From assembly GCF_024614185.1 (NCBI RefSeq), contig NZ_JAHTLF010000012.1, positions 151,750-215,749 on the forward strand: a stretch of 64,000 bases of DNA. The letters run 5' to 3'. Made by a program: the position numbers and the translations under genes. This DNA is from Nocardioides carbamazepini (GTDB lineage: Bacteria; Actinomycetota; Actinomycetes; Propionibacteriales; Nocardioidaceae). Below the pieces are notes generated by a model. The model worked only from the letters and a program-made list of their open reading frames with translations, had not been told where the DNA came from and made no database searches. This document shows, piece by piece, positions 52,896 through 61,174 of the stretch. Positions within the stretch are counted from its first letter, which is position 1. Each line of letters begins with the position of its first letter.

Positions 52896-53927
52896 CTACT
52901 TGGTCAGGAGGTCGACGTACGCGTCGATGATCTGCTCCGCCGAGCGCGGACCGCCGAAGGTCCAGATGCCGGCCGGGAAGGCGTGGCTGCGGCCCTCGGC
53001 GACGGCCGGGATCTTCTGCCAGACGGCGTTCTCGGCGAGGGTGGCGTTCACGTCGCCCTCGGGATCCACGGTTCCGGTGTAGAAGAAGGTGGCGTCACCC
53101 AGCTCGCTCATGCCCTCGATGTCGGTCTGGCCGAGGCCGTAGGCCTCGTCGACCTCTCCCGTCCAGGCGTTGGTGAGACCGAGCGCCTCGCCCAGCTCGC
53201 CGATCAGCGAACCCTGGCCGAAGGGCCGGATCGAGACGTTGCCGCCCTGGACCCAGCCGTCGAAGTAGACGAACTCCGTGGCGTCGGTGGCCGCGACCTT
53301 CTCCTTCGCCTCGGCCAGGTGGGCGTTGAAGTCGTCGACGACGACCTGCGCCCGCTCCTCGCGGCCGGTCGCCTGCGCGATCAGCTCGAAGGTGCCGAGC
53401 ATGTTGGCCACCGGGTCGGCGGCGTCGGCGCCCTTGGTGGCGAGCACCGGGACGTCGTACTTCGCGAGCTGCTTGAGGATCTCGTCCTCGGCCGTGTAGG
53501 CCTCGACGATGACCAGGTCGGGGTTGGTCCCGAACAGGGTCTCGAGGTTCGGCTCGCCGCGCGTGCCCACGTCGGTGACGCCATCGGGCAGCTCCTCCGC
53601 GGTGTCCCACGTGGCATAGCCCTCGGCGTCGGCGACCGCGACGGGGGTCAGGCACAGGGTGAGCACGTCCTCGACCTGCTGCCACTCGAGCACGGCCACG
53701 CGCTCGGCGGGCTTGTCGAGCTCCACGGTCCGGCCGTAGCTGTCGGTGAGCGTCACCGGCCCGGTCGAGGTCGTGGTCTCGTCGGCGGAGCACTCGGCCG
53801 AGTCGTTGGCCTTGGGGGCCGCCTTGTCGTCGGATCCGGTGTCGGTGGTGCCGCAGGCCGCCAGGAGCAGGCCGAGCGGCAGCGCCAGCGCCGGCGTCAG
53901 GGCAGCGGTCATCGGTCGGGTCTTCAT
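52896..53927 (-). CDS. Iron-siderophore binding lipoprotein
   Basis: About 343 residues. Signal peptide with lipobox LLAAC, then TLTDSYGRTVELDKPAERVAVLEWQQVEDVL and the long-helix class III periplasmic-binding fold (LETLFGTNPDLVIVEAY). Conserved DGWVQGGNVSIRP near the ligand site. Family members bind Fe(III)-siderophores or heme. The ATG at 53927 is preferred since GAGGAA lies just upstream, over a GTG at 53939. 56 bases after the ATPase stop. Confidence 0.9.
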   Translation of the reverse strand: MKTRPMTAALTPALALPLGLLLAACGTTDTGSDDKAAPKANDSAECSADETTTSTGPVTLTDSYGRTVELDKPAERVAVLEWQQVEDVLTLCLTPVAVADAEGYATWDTAEELPDGVTDVGTRGEPNLETLFGTNPDLVIVEAYTAEDEILKQLAKYDVPVLATKGADAADPVANMLGTFELIAQATGREERAQVVVDDFNAHLAEAKEKVAATDATEFVYFDGWVQGGNVSIRPFGQGSLIGELGEALGLTNAWTGEVDEAYGLGQTDIEGMSELGDATFFYTGTVDPEGDVNATLAENAVWQKIPAVAEGRSHAFPAGIWTFGGPRSAEQIIDAYVDLLTK

Positions 53928-53983
53928 CGGGTTCCTCACTGTGGTTCGGTGGGGGTTCGGTTGGCGTTCGGTGGGTCGGCGCG

Positions 53984-54787
53984 TCAGCCGGAGCGGTGCC
54001 GGTGGTGCCTGCCCTGGGCCTCCACCCGCACCGCGCCCGTGTCCGGGTCGACGAAGGCGCGGATGGGCAGTCCGTACACGGCCGAGAGGTGCTCGGCCGT
54101 GAGTACGTCGGCGGGCGCGCCGACCGCGCGGACGGTGCCCTGGTGCAGCAGCACGACCTGGTCGGCCACGGTGGCGGCATGGTTCAGGTCGTGGAGAACG
54201 ACGCCGAGCGCCGTCCCATGCCGGTCCGCGAGATCGCGGACCAGATCGAGGGTCTCGACCTGGTAGCGCAGGTCGAGATGGTTGGTCGGCTCGTCGAGGA
54301 GCACGACTGCGGTGTCCTGCGCCAGGCAGGTGGCCAGCCAGACCCGCTGGAGCTCGCCGCCGGAGAGCTGGTCGACGGGCCGGTCGGCCATGTCGTCGAT
54401 GCCGGTGACCTCCATGGCATGGTCGACGGCGGCCCGGTCGGCGTCGGTGACGCCGGCGAAGCGGCCGCGGTGGGGATGGCGGCCGAAGGCGACGACGTCG
54501 CGGACCTCGAGGCCCGACGGGTGCGGCCGCGACTGGGACAGCAGGGTCACCCGGCGGGCGAACTCCTTCGCGCTCAGCGGGGCGGCGTCCGCATCGTCGA
54601 GGGTGATCCGCCCCTCGGCGACCGGATGGAGCCGGGCCAGCGAGCGGAGCACCGTGGACTTGCCGCTGCCGTTGGGACCGATCAACGCGGTCACCTGACC
54701 GGGCACGAGGCGCACGGAGACCCCGTGCACCACCGTGGCGCGCTGGTAGCCCAGCACCAGGTCGCGTCCTTCGAGCACCGTCGTCAC
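53984..54787 (-). CDS. Iron-siderophore ABC ATP-binding protein
   Basis: 267 residues. FecE/FhuC type: Walker A GPNGSGKST, Q-loop LLSQSR, signature LSGGELQRVWLA, Walker B AVVLLDEPTNHLDLRYQ and switch LHDLNHA. A His-rich C-terminus (GRHHRHRSG). First gene of the uptake unit; GTG start. Confidence 0.93.
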   Translation of the reverse strand: MTTVLEGRDLVLGYQRATVVHGVSVRLVPGQVTALIGPNGSGKSTVLRSLARLHPVAEGRITLDDADAAPLSAKEFARRVTLLSQSRPHPSGLEVRDVVAFGRHPHRGRFAGVTDADRAAVDHAMEVTGIDDMADRPVDQLSGGELQRVWLATCLAQDTAVVLLDEPTNHLDLRYQVETLDLVRDLADRHGTALGVVLHDLNHAATVADQVVLLHQGTVRAVGAPADVLTAEHLSAVYGLPIRAFVDPDTGAVRVEAQGRHHRHRSG

Positions 54788-54801
54788 GCGACGCAGCGTA
54801 A

Positions 54802-54830
54802 CCTAAGTTAGGCCAGGCTTCCCTATAGGG
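54802..54830 (-). promoter_or_regulatory. Possible iron-responsive promoter of the siderophore uptake genes
   Basis: CCTAA-G-TTAGG (54802-54812) is a perfect 5+1+5 palindrome that uses the TTAGG half-site of DtxR/IdeR boxes, though in the opposite arrangement, so the match is partial. Upstream lies CCCTATAGGG (54821-54830), a perfect 10-bp palindrome that contains a TATAGG candidate -10 on the minus strand. Confidence 0.4.
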
Positions 54831-54845
54831 CGGCCCGTGCGTGGG

Positions 54846-56615
54846 TCACGACGTCTTGCGGACCGCCCACTCCCGGATCCGGTCGATCCGCTTCTGCAGC
54901 TGGTCGCCGTTGGCGACCGCCGCCGCCGGTCCGCCGCACTCCTTGCGCAAGGCGGCGTGGGTGATCCCGTGCGCCTGCCCGGTGCGGTGGTGCCACGAGG
55001 CGACGAGCGAGTTCAGCTCGCGGCGCAGCAGACCCAGGTGCTCGTGCGTGGTCACCTCGGCGACCGTGTCGGCCGCACGCTCGGTCCCGGACGACTCCGG
55101 GCGCCGGGTACGACGGCGGTCCGCCTGCCGCTGCTGCAACAGCGCGCTGACCTGGTCGGGCTCGAGCAGGCCCGGGATGCCGAGGAAGTCCATCTCCTCC
55201 TCCGAGCCCACGTGGACCTCGCCCTCGTGACCGAACTGCGCGCCGTCGTACAGCGCGTGGTCGAAGCGCGCCTCGGAGCCGAGCGCCTCGAACGGCATCA
55301 TCTCCAGCTCGTCGGAGGCGCCGTCGCCCTGGTTGGCCTGGTTCATCAGGTCCTCCTCGGCGGCGAAGATGTCGCCGTCGCTGCTGACCTTGCGCTTGAG
55401 GACGTGGTCGCGCTGCGCCTCGAGCTCCCCGGCGAAGGAGAGCAGGTTCGGCACCGACGGCAGGAACACCGAGGCGATCTCACCGCGCTTGCGGGCGCGC
55501 ACGAAGCGGCCGACGGCCTGCGCGAAGAACAGCGGCGTCGACGTCGTCGTCGCCCACACGCCGACCGCGAGCCGGGGGACGTCGACGCCCTCGGACACCA
55601 TCCGGACCGCGACCATCCAGCGGCTGTCGCCCTCGCTGAAGGCCGAGATCTTCTTCGACGACGCCTTCTCGTCGGAGAGCACCACCGTCGCCGACTCGCC
55701 GCTGATCTGCTTGAGCAGCTTGGCGTAGGCGCGGGCGCTGTCCTGGTCGGAGGCGATCACGAGCCCACCCGCGTCAGGCACGTGGCGGCGCACCTCGGAG
55801 AGACGCTTGTCGGCCGCGGCCAGCACCGACGGGATCCACGCGCCCTGGGGATCCAGCGCGGTGCGCAGCGCCTGCGAGGTCATGTCCTTGGTGAGCGGCT
55901 CTCCCAGCGACGCGGCGACCTCGTCGCCGGCCCGGGTCCGCCAGCTCATCTGTCCGGAGTAGGCCAGGAACAGCACCGGCCGCACGACGTGGTCCGACAG
56001 CGCCTCGGCGTACCCGTAGGTGTAGTCGGCCACCGACGTCGGCACGCCGTCCTCGCCGGGCGCGTAGGTGACGAACGGGATCGGGTTGATGTCGGAGCGG
56101 AACGGCGTACCCGTCAGCGCCAGCCGGCGCGCCGCCGGCTCGAAGGCCTCCCGCACCCCCTCGCCCCAGCTCATCGAGTCACCGGCGTGGTGGATCTCGT
56201 CGAGGATGACGAGGGTCTTGAAGCGCTCGGTGCGGATCCGCATCGCCAGCGGGTTGACCCCCACCCCGGCGTAGGTGACGGCGACGCCGACGTAGTCGCT
56301 GGAGATCTTGCCGGAGCCGGCCGAGTAGGTCGGGTCGATCGGCAGGCCCGCCCGCGCGGCGGCCTCGGCCCACTGCATCTTGAGGTGCTCGGTGGGCGCG
56401 ACGATGATCAGCCGGTCGACCAGCCGCCGGCCGAGCAGCTCGGCGGCGACGGTGAGGGCGAAGGTCGTCTTGCCGGCGCCGGGGGTCGCGACGGCGAGGA
56501 AGTCACGCGGGGTGCGGGCGAGGTAGTCGGCCAGCGCGGCGGACTGCCAGGCACGCAGCGACGGCGCCGTGCCCCAGGCTGCCCGCTCCGGCCAGGCCGG
56601 ACCGAGCGAGGTCAT
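54846..56615 (-). CDS. SF2 DEAD/DEAH-box helicase
   Basis: 589 residues. Motif I ATPGAGKTT, motif II DEIHH, motif III LALTGTPFRSD, motif V MVSEGVDVPRLAVGVWA and motif VI QAVGRFVRARKR. An unusual C-terminal extension of about 190 residues with acidic and coiled segments (DELEMMPFEALGSEA) follows. Probably a DNA or RNA helicase of the UvsW/XPB-like group. The ATG at 56615 overlaps the DUF3039 stop by 4 bases. Conserved pairing with DUF3039 in actinobacteria suggests a shared function. Confidence 0.88.
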   Translation of the reverse strand: MTSLGPAWPERAAWGTAPSLRAWQSAALADYLARTPRDFLAVATPGAGKTTFALTVAAELLGRRLVDRLIIVAPTEHLKMQWAEAAARAGLPIDPTYSAGSGKISSDYVGVAVTYAGVGVNPLAMRIRTERFKTLVILDEIHHAGDSMSWGEGVREAFEPAARRLALTGTPFRSDINPIPFVTYAPGEDGVPTSVADYTYGYAEALSDHVVRPVLFLAYSGQMSWRTRAGDEVAASLGEPLTKDMTSQALRTALDPQGAWIPSVLAAADKRLSEVRRHVPDAGGLVIASDQDSARAYAKLLKQISGESATVVLSDEKASSKKISAFSEGDSRWMVAVRMVSEGVDVPRLAVGVWATTTSTPLFFAQAVGRFVRARKRGEIASVFLPSVPNLLSFAGELEAQRDHVLKRKVSSDGDIFAAEEDLMNQANQGDGASDELEMMPFEALGSEARFDHALYDGAQFGHEGEVHVGSEEEMDFLGIPGLLEPDQVSALLQQRQADRRRTRRPESSGTERAADTVAEVTTHEHLGLLRRELNSLVASWHHRTGQAHGITHAALRKECGGPAAAVANGDQLQKRIDRIREWAVRKTS

Positions 56616-56899
56616 GCGTCGGGACCGGACCCTTCCGGACCCTTGCCATCGCCCTTGCCGTCGCCCAGGCCCTCCCAGATCTCCTTGCACTCCGGGCAGA
56701 CCGGGAACTTCTCCGGCGCCCGGCTGGGCACCCAGACCTTCCCGCACAGGGCCACGACCGGCGTGCCCATGACCATCGCCTCGGTGAGCTTGTCCTTCTC
56801 CACGTAGTGGGAGAAACGCTCGTGGTCGCCCTCATCGGTCGGGACCGTGCGGCGGTCCTCGCGGACGTCCGTTTCTGTCGAGAAGCCGATCGTGGTCAC
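56612..56899 (-). CDS. DUF3039 small zinc-ribbon-like protein
   Basis: 95 residues. HYVEKDKLTEAMVMGTPVVALCGKVWVPSRAPEKFPVCPECKEIWEGL: the CGKVWVP and CPEC pairs look like a metal-binding site of a zinc ribbon. Actinobacteria-specific and of unknown function. GTG at 56899 is supported by TAGACT (56907-56912) 7 nt upstream. First gene of the unit with the helicase. Confidence 0.9.
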   Translation of the reverse strand: MTTIGFSTETDVREDRRTVPTDEGDHERFSHYVEKDKLTEAMVMGTPVVALCGKVWVPSRAPEKFPVCPECKEIWEGLGDGKGDGKGPEGSGPDA

Positions 56900-56906
56900 G
56901 TCGTGC

Positions 56907-56912
56907 AGTCTA
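56907..56912 (-). promoter_or_regulatory. -10 element TAGACT, leaderless promoter of DUF3039-helicase
   Basis: On the minus strand TAGACT is followed by 7 nt and the GTG at 56899. It lies within 10 bases of the upstream MFS stop. Confidence 0.55.
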
Positions 56913-56919
56913 GTGGTCG

Positions 56920-58416
56920 TCAGTGACCGCCGGACACATCGACGTCCTTCGGGAGTCCGCGCCACACCAGGACCGCCACGACCAGGGTGATCACCGCGCC
57001 GACGAGGCCGACGACCCCGAACGCGTCGGTGTACGACGCCAGCGCCGCCGACTCGAACGGCGTCCCGAGCGCGCCCGAGACGGACTCGACGGCCGCGGCA
57101 TCCGCACCCACCGGGAGGCCGTGGCGGTAGACCACGCCGGCGAGGCTGCCGAGCACGGCGATGCCGAGCACGCCGCCGACCTCGTAGGACATCTCCTCGA
57201 CCGCGGCGGCGGAACCGGCCTGGTGGACCGGCGCCGAGCCCATGATCAGCGCGGAGCCGAGACCCAGGGCCGCGGTACCGAAGCCGACGAGGAGCAGCGC
57301 GACGGCGATGCCGACGTAGGGCATCGGGCGGGGCAGCAGCCACAGCGTGAGCAGTCCGGCGGCGAGGACCACGAGACCCGCGACGATGACGTTGCGCGCG
57401 CCGAACCGGTCGGCGACGGCCGGAGCGAGCGGCGGGCCGATCAGGCCACCGAGGGCCATCGGCAGTAGTGCGACCCCTGCCATCAGCGGGCTCCAGCCCT
57501 GGACCAGCTGCAGCCACTGCGAGCCGACGAACAGCAGCGCGATCATCGCGGTGCTGCTCACCAGCGCCGTGGCGACACCGGAGCGGAAGACCGGGTTGGC
57601 GAAGAGGCGGACGGCGAGCATCGGCTCGTCCTGACGCAGGCAGCGTCGCACGAAGAGCGTCAGCAGCAGGAAGCCGGCGACCAGGACGAGCACGGTGACG
57701 ACGTCGAGATCGCCCTTGCCGAGGTGCTTGATGCCGTAGACGGCCGCGATCATGCCGCCCACGGAGAGCAGTACGCCGAGCGCGTCGACCCGGCCGGGCT
57801 TCTCCGACCGGCTCTCGGGGAGCAGGAGGAGCCCGGCGACCAGCGCGACCACCATGAGGGGCACGTTGACCAGGAAGGCGGCGTGCCAGCTGAACGCACT
57901 GAGCAGCGCACCGCCGACGATCGGGCCGATGGCACCGCCGACGGCGGCGGTCGCGGCCCACAGGCCGAGGGCGAACGCCCGCTCCCTGGCGTCCGGGAAG
58001 AGCGCCCGGATCAGCGAGAGCGTGGCCGGCATGATCATCGCGCCGCCGATGCCGAGCAGGGCGCGCACCGCGATGACGTCACCCGGGCTCCGCGCGATCA
58101 GCGCGCCGAGGGAGGCGACGGCGAAGATGGCGAAGCCGGTGAGCAGCATCCGGCGCCGGCCCCAGCGGTCGGCGAGCGCCGCCACGGGGACGAGCAGGCC
58201 GGCGAGCACCAGTGAGTAGACGTCGACGATCCACAGCTGCGCGAGCGCGCCGGCGTGGAGGTCCTCGGTCAGGTCGGGCAGCGCCACATTGAGGACGGTC
58301 ATGTCCATCACGACGACGAGCAGGCTGGCCGCGAGCACGGCCAGGCCGCCCCAGCGGCGACGGTCCTGATGAGCGGCGGTGCGCGGGGTCGCGCTGCGGG
58401 GGGCCGTGGCGGTCAT
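56920..58416 (-). CDS. MFS drug exporter, DHA2 (14-helix) family
   Basis: 498 residues. Starts with helix 1 LAVLAASLLVVVMDMTVLNVALP (motif D1 of DHA2), motif A LADRWGRRRMLLTG, and motif C GPIVGGALLSAFSWHAAFLVNVP. Multidrug or antibiotic efflux by proton antiport is expected. The ATG overlaps the upstream tetR stop by 4 bases, so repressor and pump are one unit. Confidence 0.93.
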   Translation of the reverse strand: MTATAPRSATPRTAAHQDRRRWGGLAVLAASLLVVVMDMTVLNVALPDLTEDLHAGALAQLWIVDVYSLVLAGLLVPVAALADRWGRRRMLLTGFAIFAVASLGALIARSPGDVIAVRALLGIGGAMIMPATLSLIRALFPDARERAFALGLWAATAAVGGAIGPIVGGALLSAFSWHAAFLVNVPLMVVALVAGLLLLPESRSEKPGRVDALGVLLSVGGMIAAVYGIKHLGKGDLDVVTVLVLVAGFLLLTLFVRRCLRQDEPMLAVRLFANPVFRSGVATALVSSTAMIALLFVGSQWLQLVQGWSPLMAGVALLPMALGGLIGPPLAPAVADRFGARNVIVAGLVVLAAGLLTLWLLPRPMPYVGIAVALLLVGFGTAALGLGSALIMGSAPVHQAGSAAAVEEMSYEVGGVLGIAVLGSLAGVVYRHGLPVGADAAAVESVSGALGTPFESAALASYTDAFGVVGLVGAVITLVVAVLVWRGLPKDVDVSGGH

Positions 58417-58973
58417 CGGACCGCACCTCCCTCGAGGAACGTGGAGCGGACGAGCGCCTGCGCGTCCCGTGGGGCGATGTCACCGGCGAGGAGGGCGTCG
58501 CGGATGGCGACGAGCAGGCCGTAGACGGTGTGGCCCAGCCAGCGGGCCGGGACGTCGGAGCGCAGCAGGCCGGCGGCCTGGGCCGCGGCGTACAGCGTGA
58601 TCTCCTGGGTGAAGAGCTCGTCGGCGCGCTCGCGCAGGGCGGGGGCGTTGACGACGGTCGGGTCGGTCAACGCGATCCCGTGCTCGTCGGCGTCGACGAC
58701 GAAGCGCCCGATCACGTCGTCGAGGCAGGCGCGGATCCGCTCGGGATCGGCGGACGCGACGGCCTCGGCCAGGCCCGCCTCGGCCATGCTCTCGGCCCAG
58801 CGGTCGAGCGAGCGGCGGCCGATCTCGTGAAGCAGGTCCTCGCGGCTGGCGAAGTGCCGGTGGACGGTCGCTCGCCCCACACCGGCCGCGGTGGCGATCT
58901 GCGCCATCGACGCGGTCGGGTCGGTGGCGAGCAGGCGCTGGGCGGCGGCCAGCACCGTGTCCCGGGTCGTCAT
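58413..58973 (-). CDS. TetR-family repressor of the DHA2 exporter
   Basis: 186 residues. N-terminal TetR helix-turn-helix: ASMAQIATAAGVGRATVHRHFASREDLL. The C-terminal ligand domain is helical. AGGAGGAG lies a few bases before the ATG. A large inverted repeat directly upstream is its likely operator. Regulator-first, pump-second order gives autoregulated derepression. Confidence 0.93.
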   Translation of the reverse strand: MTTRDTVLAAAQRLLATDPTASMAQIATAAGVGRATVHRHFASREDLLHEIGRRSLDRWAESMAEAGLAEAVASADPERIRACLDDVIGRFVVDADEHGIALTDPTVVNAPALRERADELFTQEITLYAAAQAAGLLRSDVPARWLGHTVYGLLVAIRDALLAGDIAPRDAQALVRSTFLEGGAVR

Positions 58974-58987
58974 GATCTCCTCCTAGA

Positions 58988-59025
58988 TGAGACTTCAATG
59001 TCTCACATGAGACATTGAAGTATCA
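58988..59025 (-). promoter_or_regulatory. Large inverted-repeat operator of tetR-MFS
   Basis: Two 18-base arms (TGAGACTTCAATGTCTCA and TGAGACATTGAAGTATCA) separated by CA are complementary except at one position. Each arm itself carries a TGAGAC...GTCTCA-type repeat, so two repressor dimers could bind. On the minus strand the site overlaps a TTGATA -35 candidate and ends 15 bases before the ATG. Confidence 0.75.
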
Positions 59026-59040
59026 AATCGAGGCGGAAGG

Positions 59041-59601
59041 TCAGTTGAGCTCCGGGTCCGACGGGCGTGTGGCGTGCAGCGCCAGGTCGCCGGGCTGGCG
59101 TCGCAGCACCTGACGCCGCAGGTCGCGGGTGTCACCGCCGAAGACGTCGTCGACCTGCCCCGGTACGACGTACCAGCTGCCCTCGGCGATCTCCGCCTGG
59201 AGCTGCCCCGCACCCCAGCCGGAGTACCCGGCGAAGATCCGCAGCCGGTCGACGCTGCCGTCGACCAGCTCGCGCGGGGTGTCGAGGTCGAGCAGGCCGA
59301 TCCGGTCCCACACCGGGCGGAACCCGGCGGCGTCCTCGCCTCCCGGCGCGGCGAGCGCCACCGCCAGGGCGCCGTCGGTCGCGACCGGGCCGCCCTGGAA
59401 GAGCACCTCCGGCTCCTCGACCACCTCGCCCCACTCCCCCAGCACCTCGGAGACCGGCAGCGCCGTGGGTCGGTTGAGGACGACGCCGAGGGCGCCGTCG
59501 TCGTTCACGTCGAGCAGCAGCACCACGGTGTCGACGAAGTTGGGATCCAACAGGTCGGGCGACGCCAGCAGCAGGTCTCCGGCACTCAGCTCGCTCGACA
59601 T
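59041..59601 (-). CDS. YqgE/AlgH family protein
   Basis: 186 residues. YqgE hallmarks: GDLLLASPDLLDPNFVDTVVLLL at the start, GALGVVLNRPT and FAGYSGWGAGQLQAEI. The fold is known, its role in bacteria is not. The ATG at 59601 begins the conserved region; GGAGG is very close to it (1 nt). Confidence 0.92.
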   Translation of the reverse strand: MSSELSAGDLLLASPDLLDPNFVDTVVLLLDVNDDGALGVVLNRPTALPVSEVLGEWGEVVEEPEVLFQGGPVATDGALAVALAAPGGEDAAGFRPVWDRIGLLDLDTPRELVDGSVDRLRIFAGYSGWGAGQLQAEIAEGSWYVVPGQVDDVFGGDTRDLRRQVLRRQPGDLALHATRPSDPELN

Positions 59602-59714
59602 GCCTCCATCATCCCCTGTGCGGACGCAAAGCGACCCCGGACCCGGGCGCGGTTCCGGGAGGAGGTCGCGTCGGGCCCGGGGCCGCACCCGGAGGGGTTC
59701 GGTGGGCCGGCGCC

Positions 59715-60260
59715 TCAGGCGGCGACCACGGCACGCAGCCGCTCGAACAGCGAACCGCGGACCTCGGGCTCGACGTACACCGCGTCCGGGGCGATCATCG
59801 GGAGGCCGCGGTGGAGCAGGCGGGCCCGCTCCTCGATCTCGGCACCGATCCGGGCCGCCGCCGCGTCGCCGAGGCTGGTGCGGCCGGCCATCACCGCGAG
59901 CAGGTGGCGCTCCTTGAAGCAGGCCACGGCCATCGCCGACGCCATCGCGTCGTCGAGCGGGTGGGTCCGGTAGTGGTCGATGATCATCCGCACGCCGGGC
60001 AGCTCGTGGGCGGTGTTGCTCCACGCGATCGCGACGGCCTCGTCGAGGTCCATCGGCTGGTGGGCGAGCATCCGCTCGATCTGCCCGGACAGGCGGGTGT
60101 GCCACTTCAGGGTGAGGGCAGCCAGCAGGTCGAGCTCGTCGCGGAACGCAGTGGACACGCCGTCGACGTCCATGGGCAGGATGCCGTCACGGCGGACGGC
60201 GGAGGTCGCGATGACGGAGCGGAGGGTCTCGCCCCGGTTGTGAAAGGCCGTCCAGGTCAT
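59715..60260 (-). CDS. Hypothetical protein, 181 residues
   Basis: Helical protein with regions LDLLAALTLKWHTRLSGQIERML and DDAMASAMAVACFKERHLLAVMAGRT. The ATG at 60260 has GAGGAG 9 nt upstream; longer forms add low-complexity residues. I do not recognise a family. Divergent from a TetR gene, with an inverted repeat between them, so that regulator may control it. Confidence 0.65.
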   Translation of the reverse strand: MTWTAFHNRGETLRSVIATSAVRRDGILPMDVDGVSTAFRDELDLLAALTLKWHTRLSGQIERMLAHQPMDLDEAVAIAWSNTAHELPGVRMIIDHYRTHPLDDAMASAMAVACFKERHLLAVMAGRTSLGDAAAARIGAEIEERARLLHRGLPMIAPDAVYVEPEVRGSLFERLRAVVAA

Positions 60261-60313
60261 GGTCAGCACTCCTCGGTTCGATCGGCGGTCGTTCGGACTC
60301 GGGAGATCCGACA

Positions 60314-60355
60314 TACCGCTGGTACGTACTACGAGTATGGAGCAGACCAGCGGTA
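60314..60355. promoter_or_regulatory. Inverted repeat TACCGCTGGT-N22-ACCAGCGGTA
   Basis: Perfect 10-base arms in the gap between the unknown gene and the divergent tetR gene. The 32-base centre spacing of the arms equals three helical turns, which suits two bound dimers or a looped site. It lies 54 bases upstream of the hypothetical gene's start and 88 upstream of tetR. Confidence 0.5.
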
Positions 60356-60442
60356 CGCCCAAGGGCACGACACCGTGATCCCGCCCACGACGGGCAGTGA
60401 CCGGTGTCACGCGCGACCGCGACGCGCGCCTATGCTGAGTCG

Positions 60443-61165
60443 GTGGCGAAGGCATCGGTGTCGAAACTCGTCCCCAAGGTCCCCGTGCCGGGCGTTCCAG
60501 GTGGCTCGCGGCGGGCGTCGTACTCCGCCTCGACCAAGCGAGCCCTCGTCGACGTCGCGGAGCGACTGTTCGCCGAGAAGGGGTACGCCGCCACCTCGCT
60601 CGACGCGATCGTGTCCGGGGCCCGGGTCACCAAGGGCGCGCTCTACCACCACTTCTCCGGCAAGCAGGCCCTGTTCGAGTCCGTCTTCGAACGGGTCGAG
60701 CAGGAGGCGGCGAAGCGGATCCAGAAGTCGCTGCGTGGCCAGAAGGACCCGTGGCGCAAGGCGACCGAGGGCCTGCGCTCCTTCCTCGACGTCGTCCAGG
60801 AGTCGCCGTACCGGCGCATCGTGATCCAGGACGGGCCCGCGGTCCTCGGCTACGAGCGCTACCGCGAGCAGGAGGAGCGCTCGACCTTCGCCAATATCGT
60901 CGAGATCGTCCGGGCCACCCTCGACGCGGGCGCGTGGGACCTCGACGAGGACATGCTGCAGACCTTCGCGCGGATCTTCTTCGGCGCGATGTCCTCGGCC
61001 GGCGAGTCCGTCGCCACCGCCGCCGACCCAGAGGCCGCGGCCCGCCGGGTCGAGAGCGCCATCGGCTTCCTGCTCGCCGGCGTGCAGAGCCTGGTGGAGC
61101 AGGGCATCGCGCTGCCGAGCACGGTCGAGGTCGCCGACGGCAAGGGCACCGCCGACCCGGAGTGA
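60443..61165 (+). CDS. TetR-family transcriptional regulator
   Basis: 240 residues. Basic N-terminal extension, then LVDVAERLFAEKGYAATSLDAIVSGARVTKGALYHHFSGKQALFE. The ligand domain has GPAVLGYERYREQEER, similar to a common actinobacterial TetR subgroup. The GTG at 60443 is preferred for TATGCT (60431-60436) 6 nt upstream. Its target may be the divergent hypothetical gene through the inverted repeat between them. Confidence 0.9.
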   Translation: MAKASVSKLVPKVPVPGVPGGSRRASYSASTKRALVDVAERLFAEKGYAATSLDAIVSGARVTKGALYHHFSGKQALFESVFERVEQEAAKRIQKSLRGQKDPWRKATEGLRSFLDVVQESPYRRIVIQDGPAVLGYERYREQEERSTFANIVEIVRATLDAGAWDLDEDMLQTFARIFFGAMSSAGESVATAADPEAAARRVESAIGFLLAGVQSLVEQGIALPSTVEVADGKGTADPE

Positions 61166-61174
61166 CGGCCGCCG

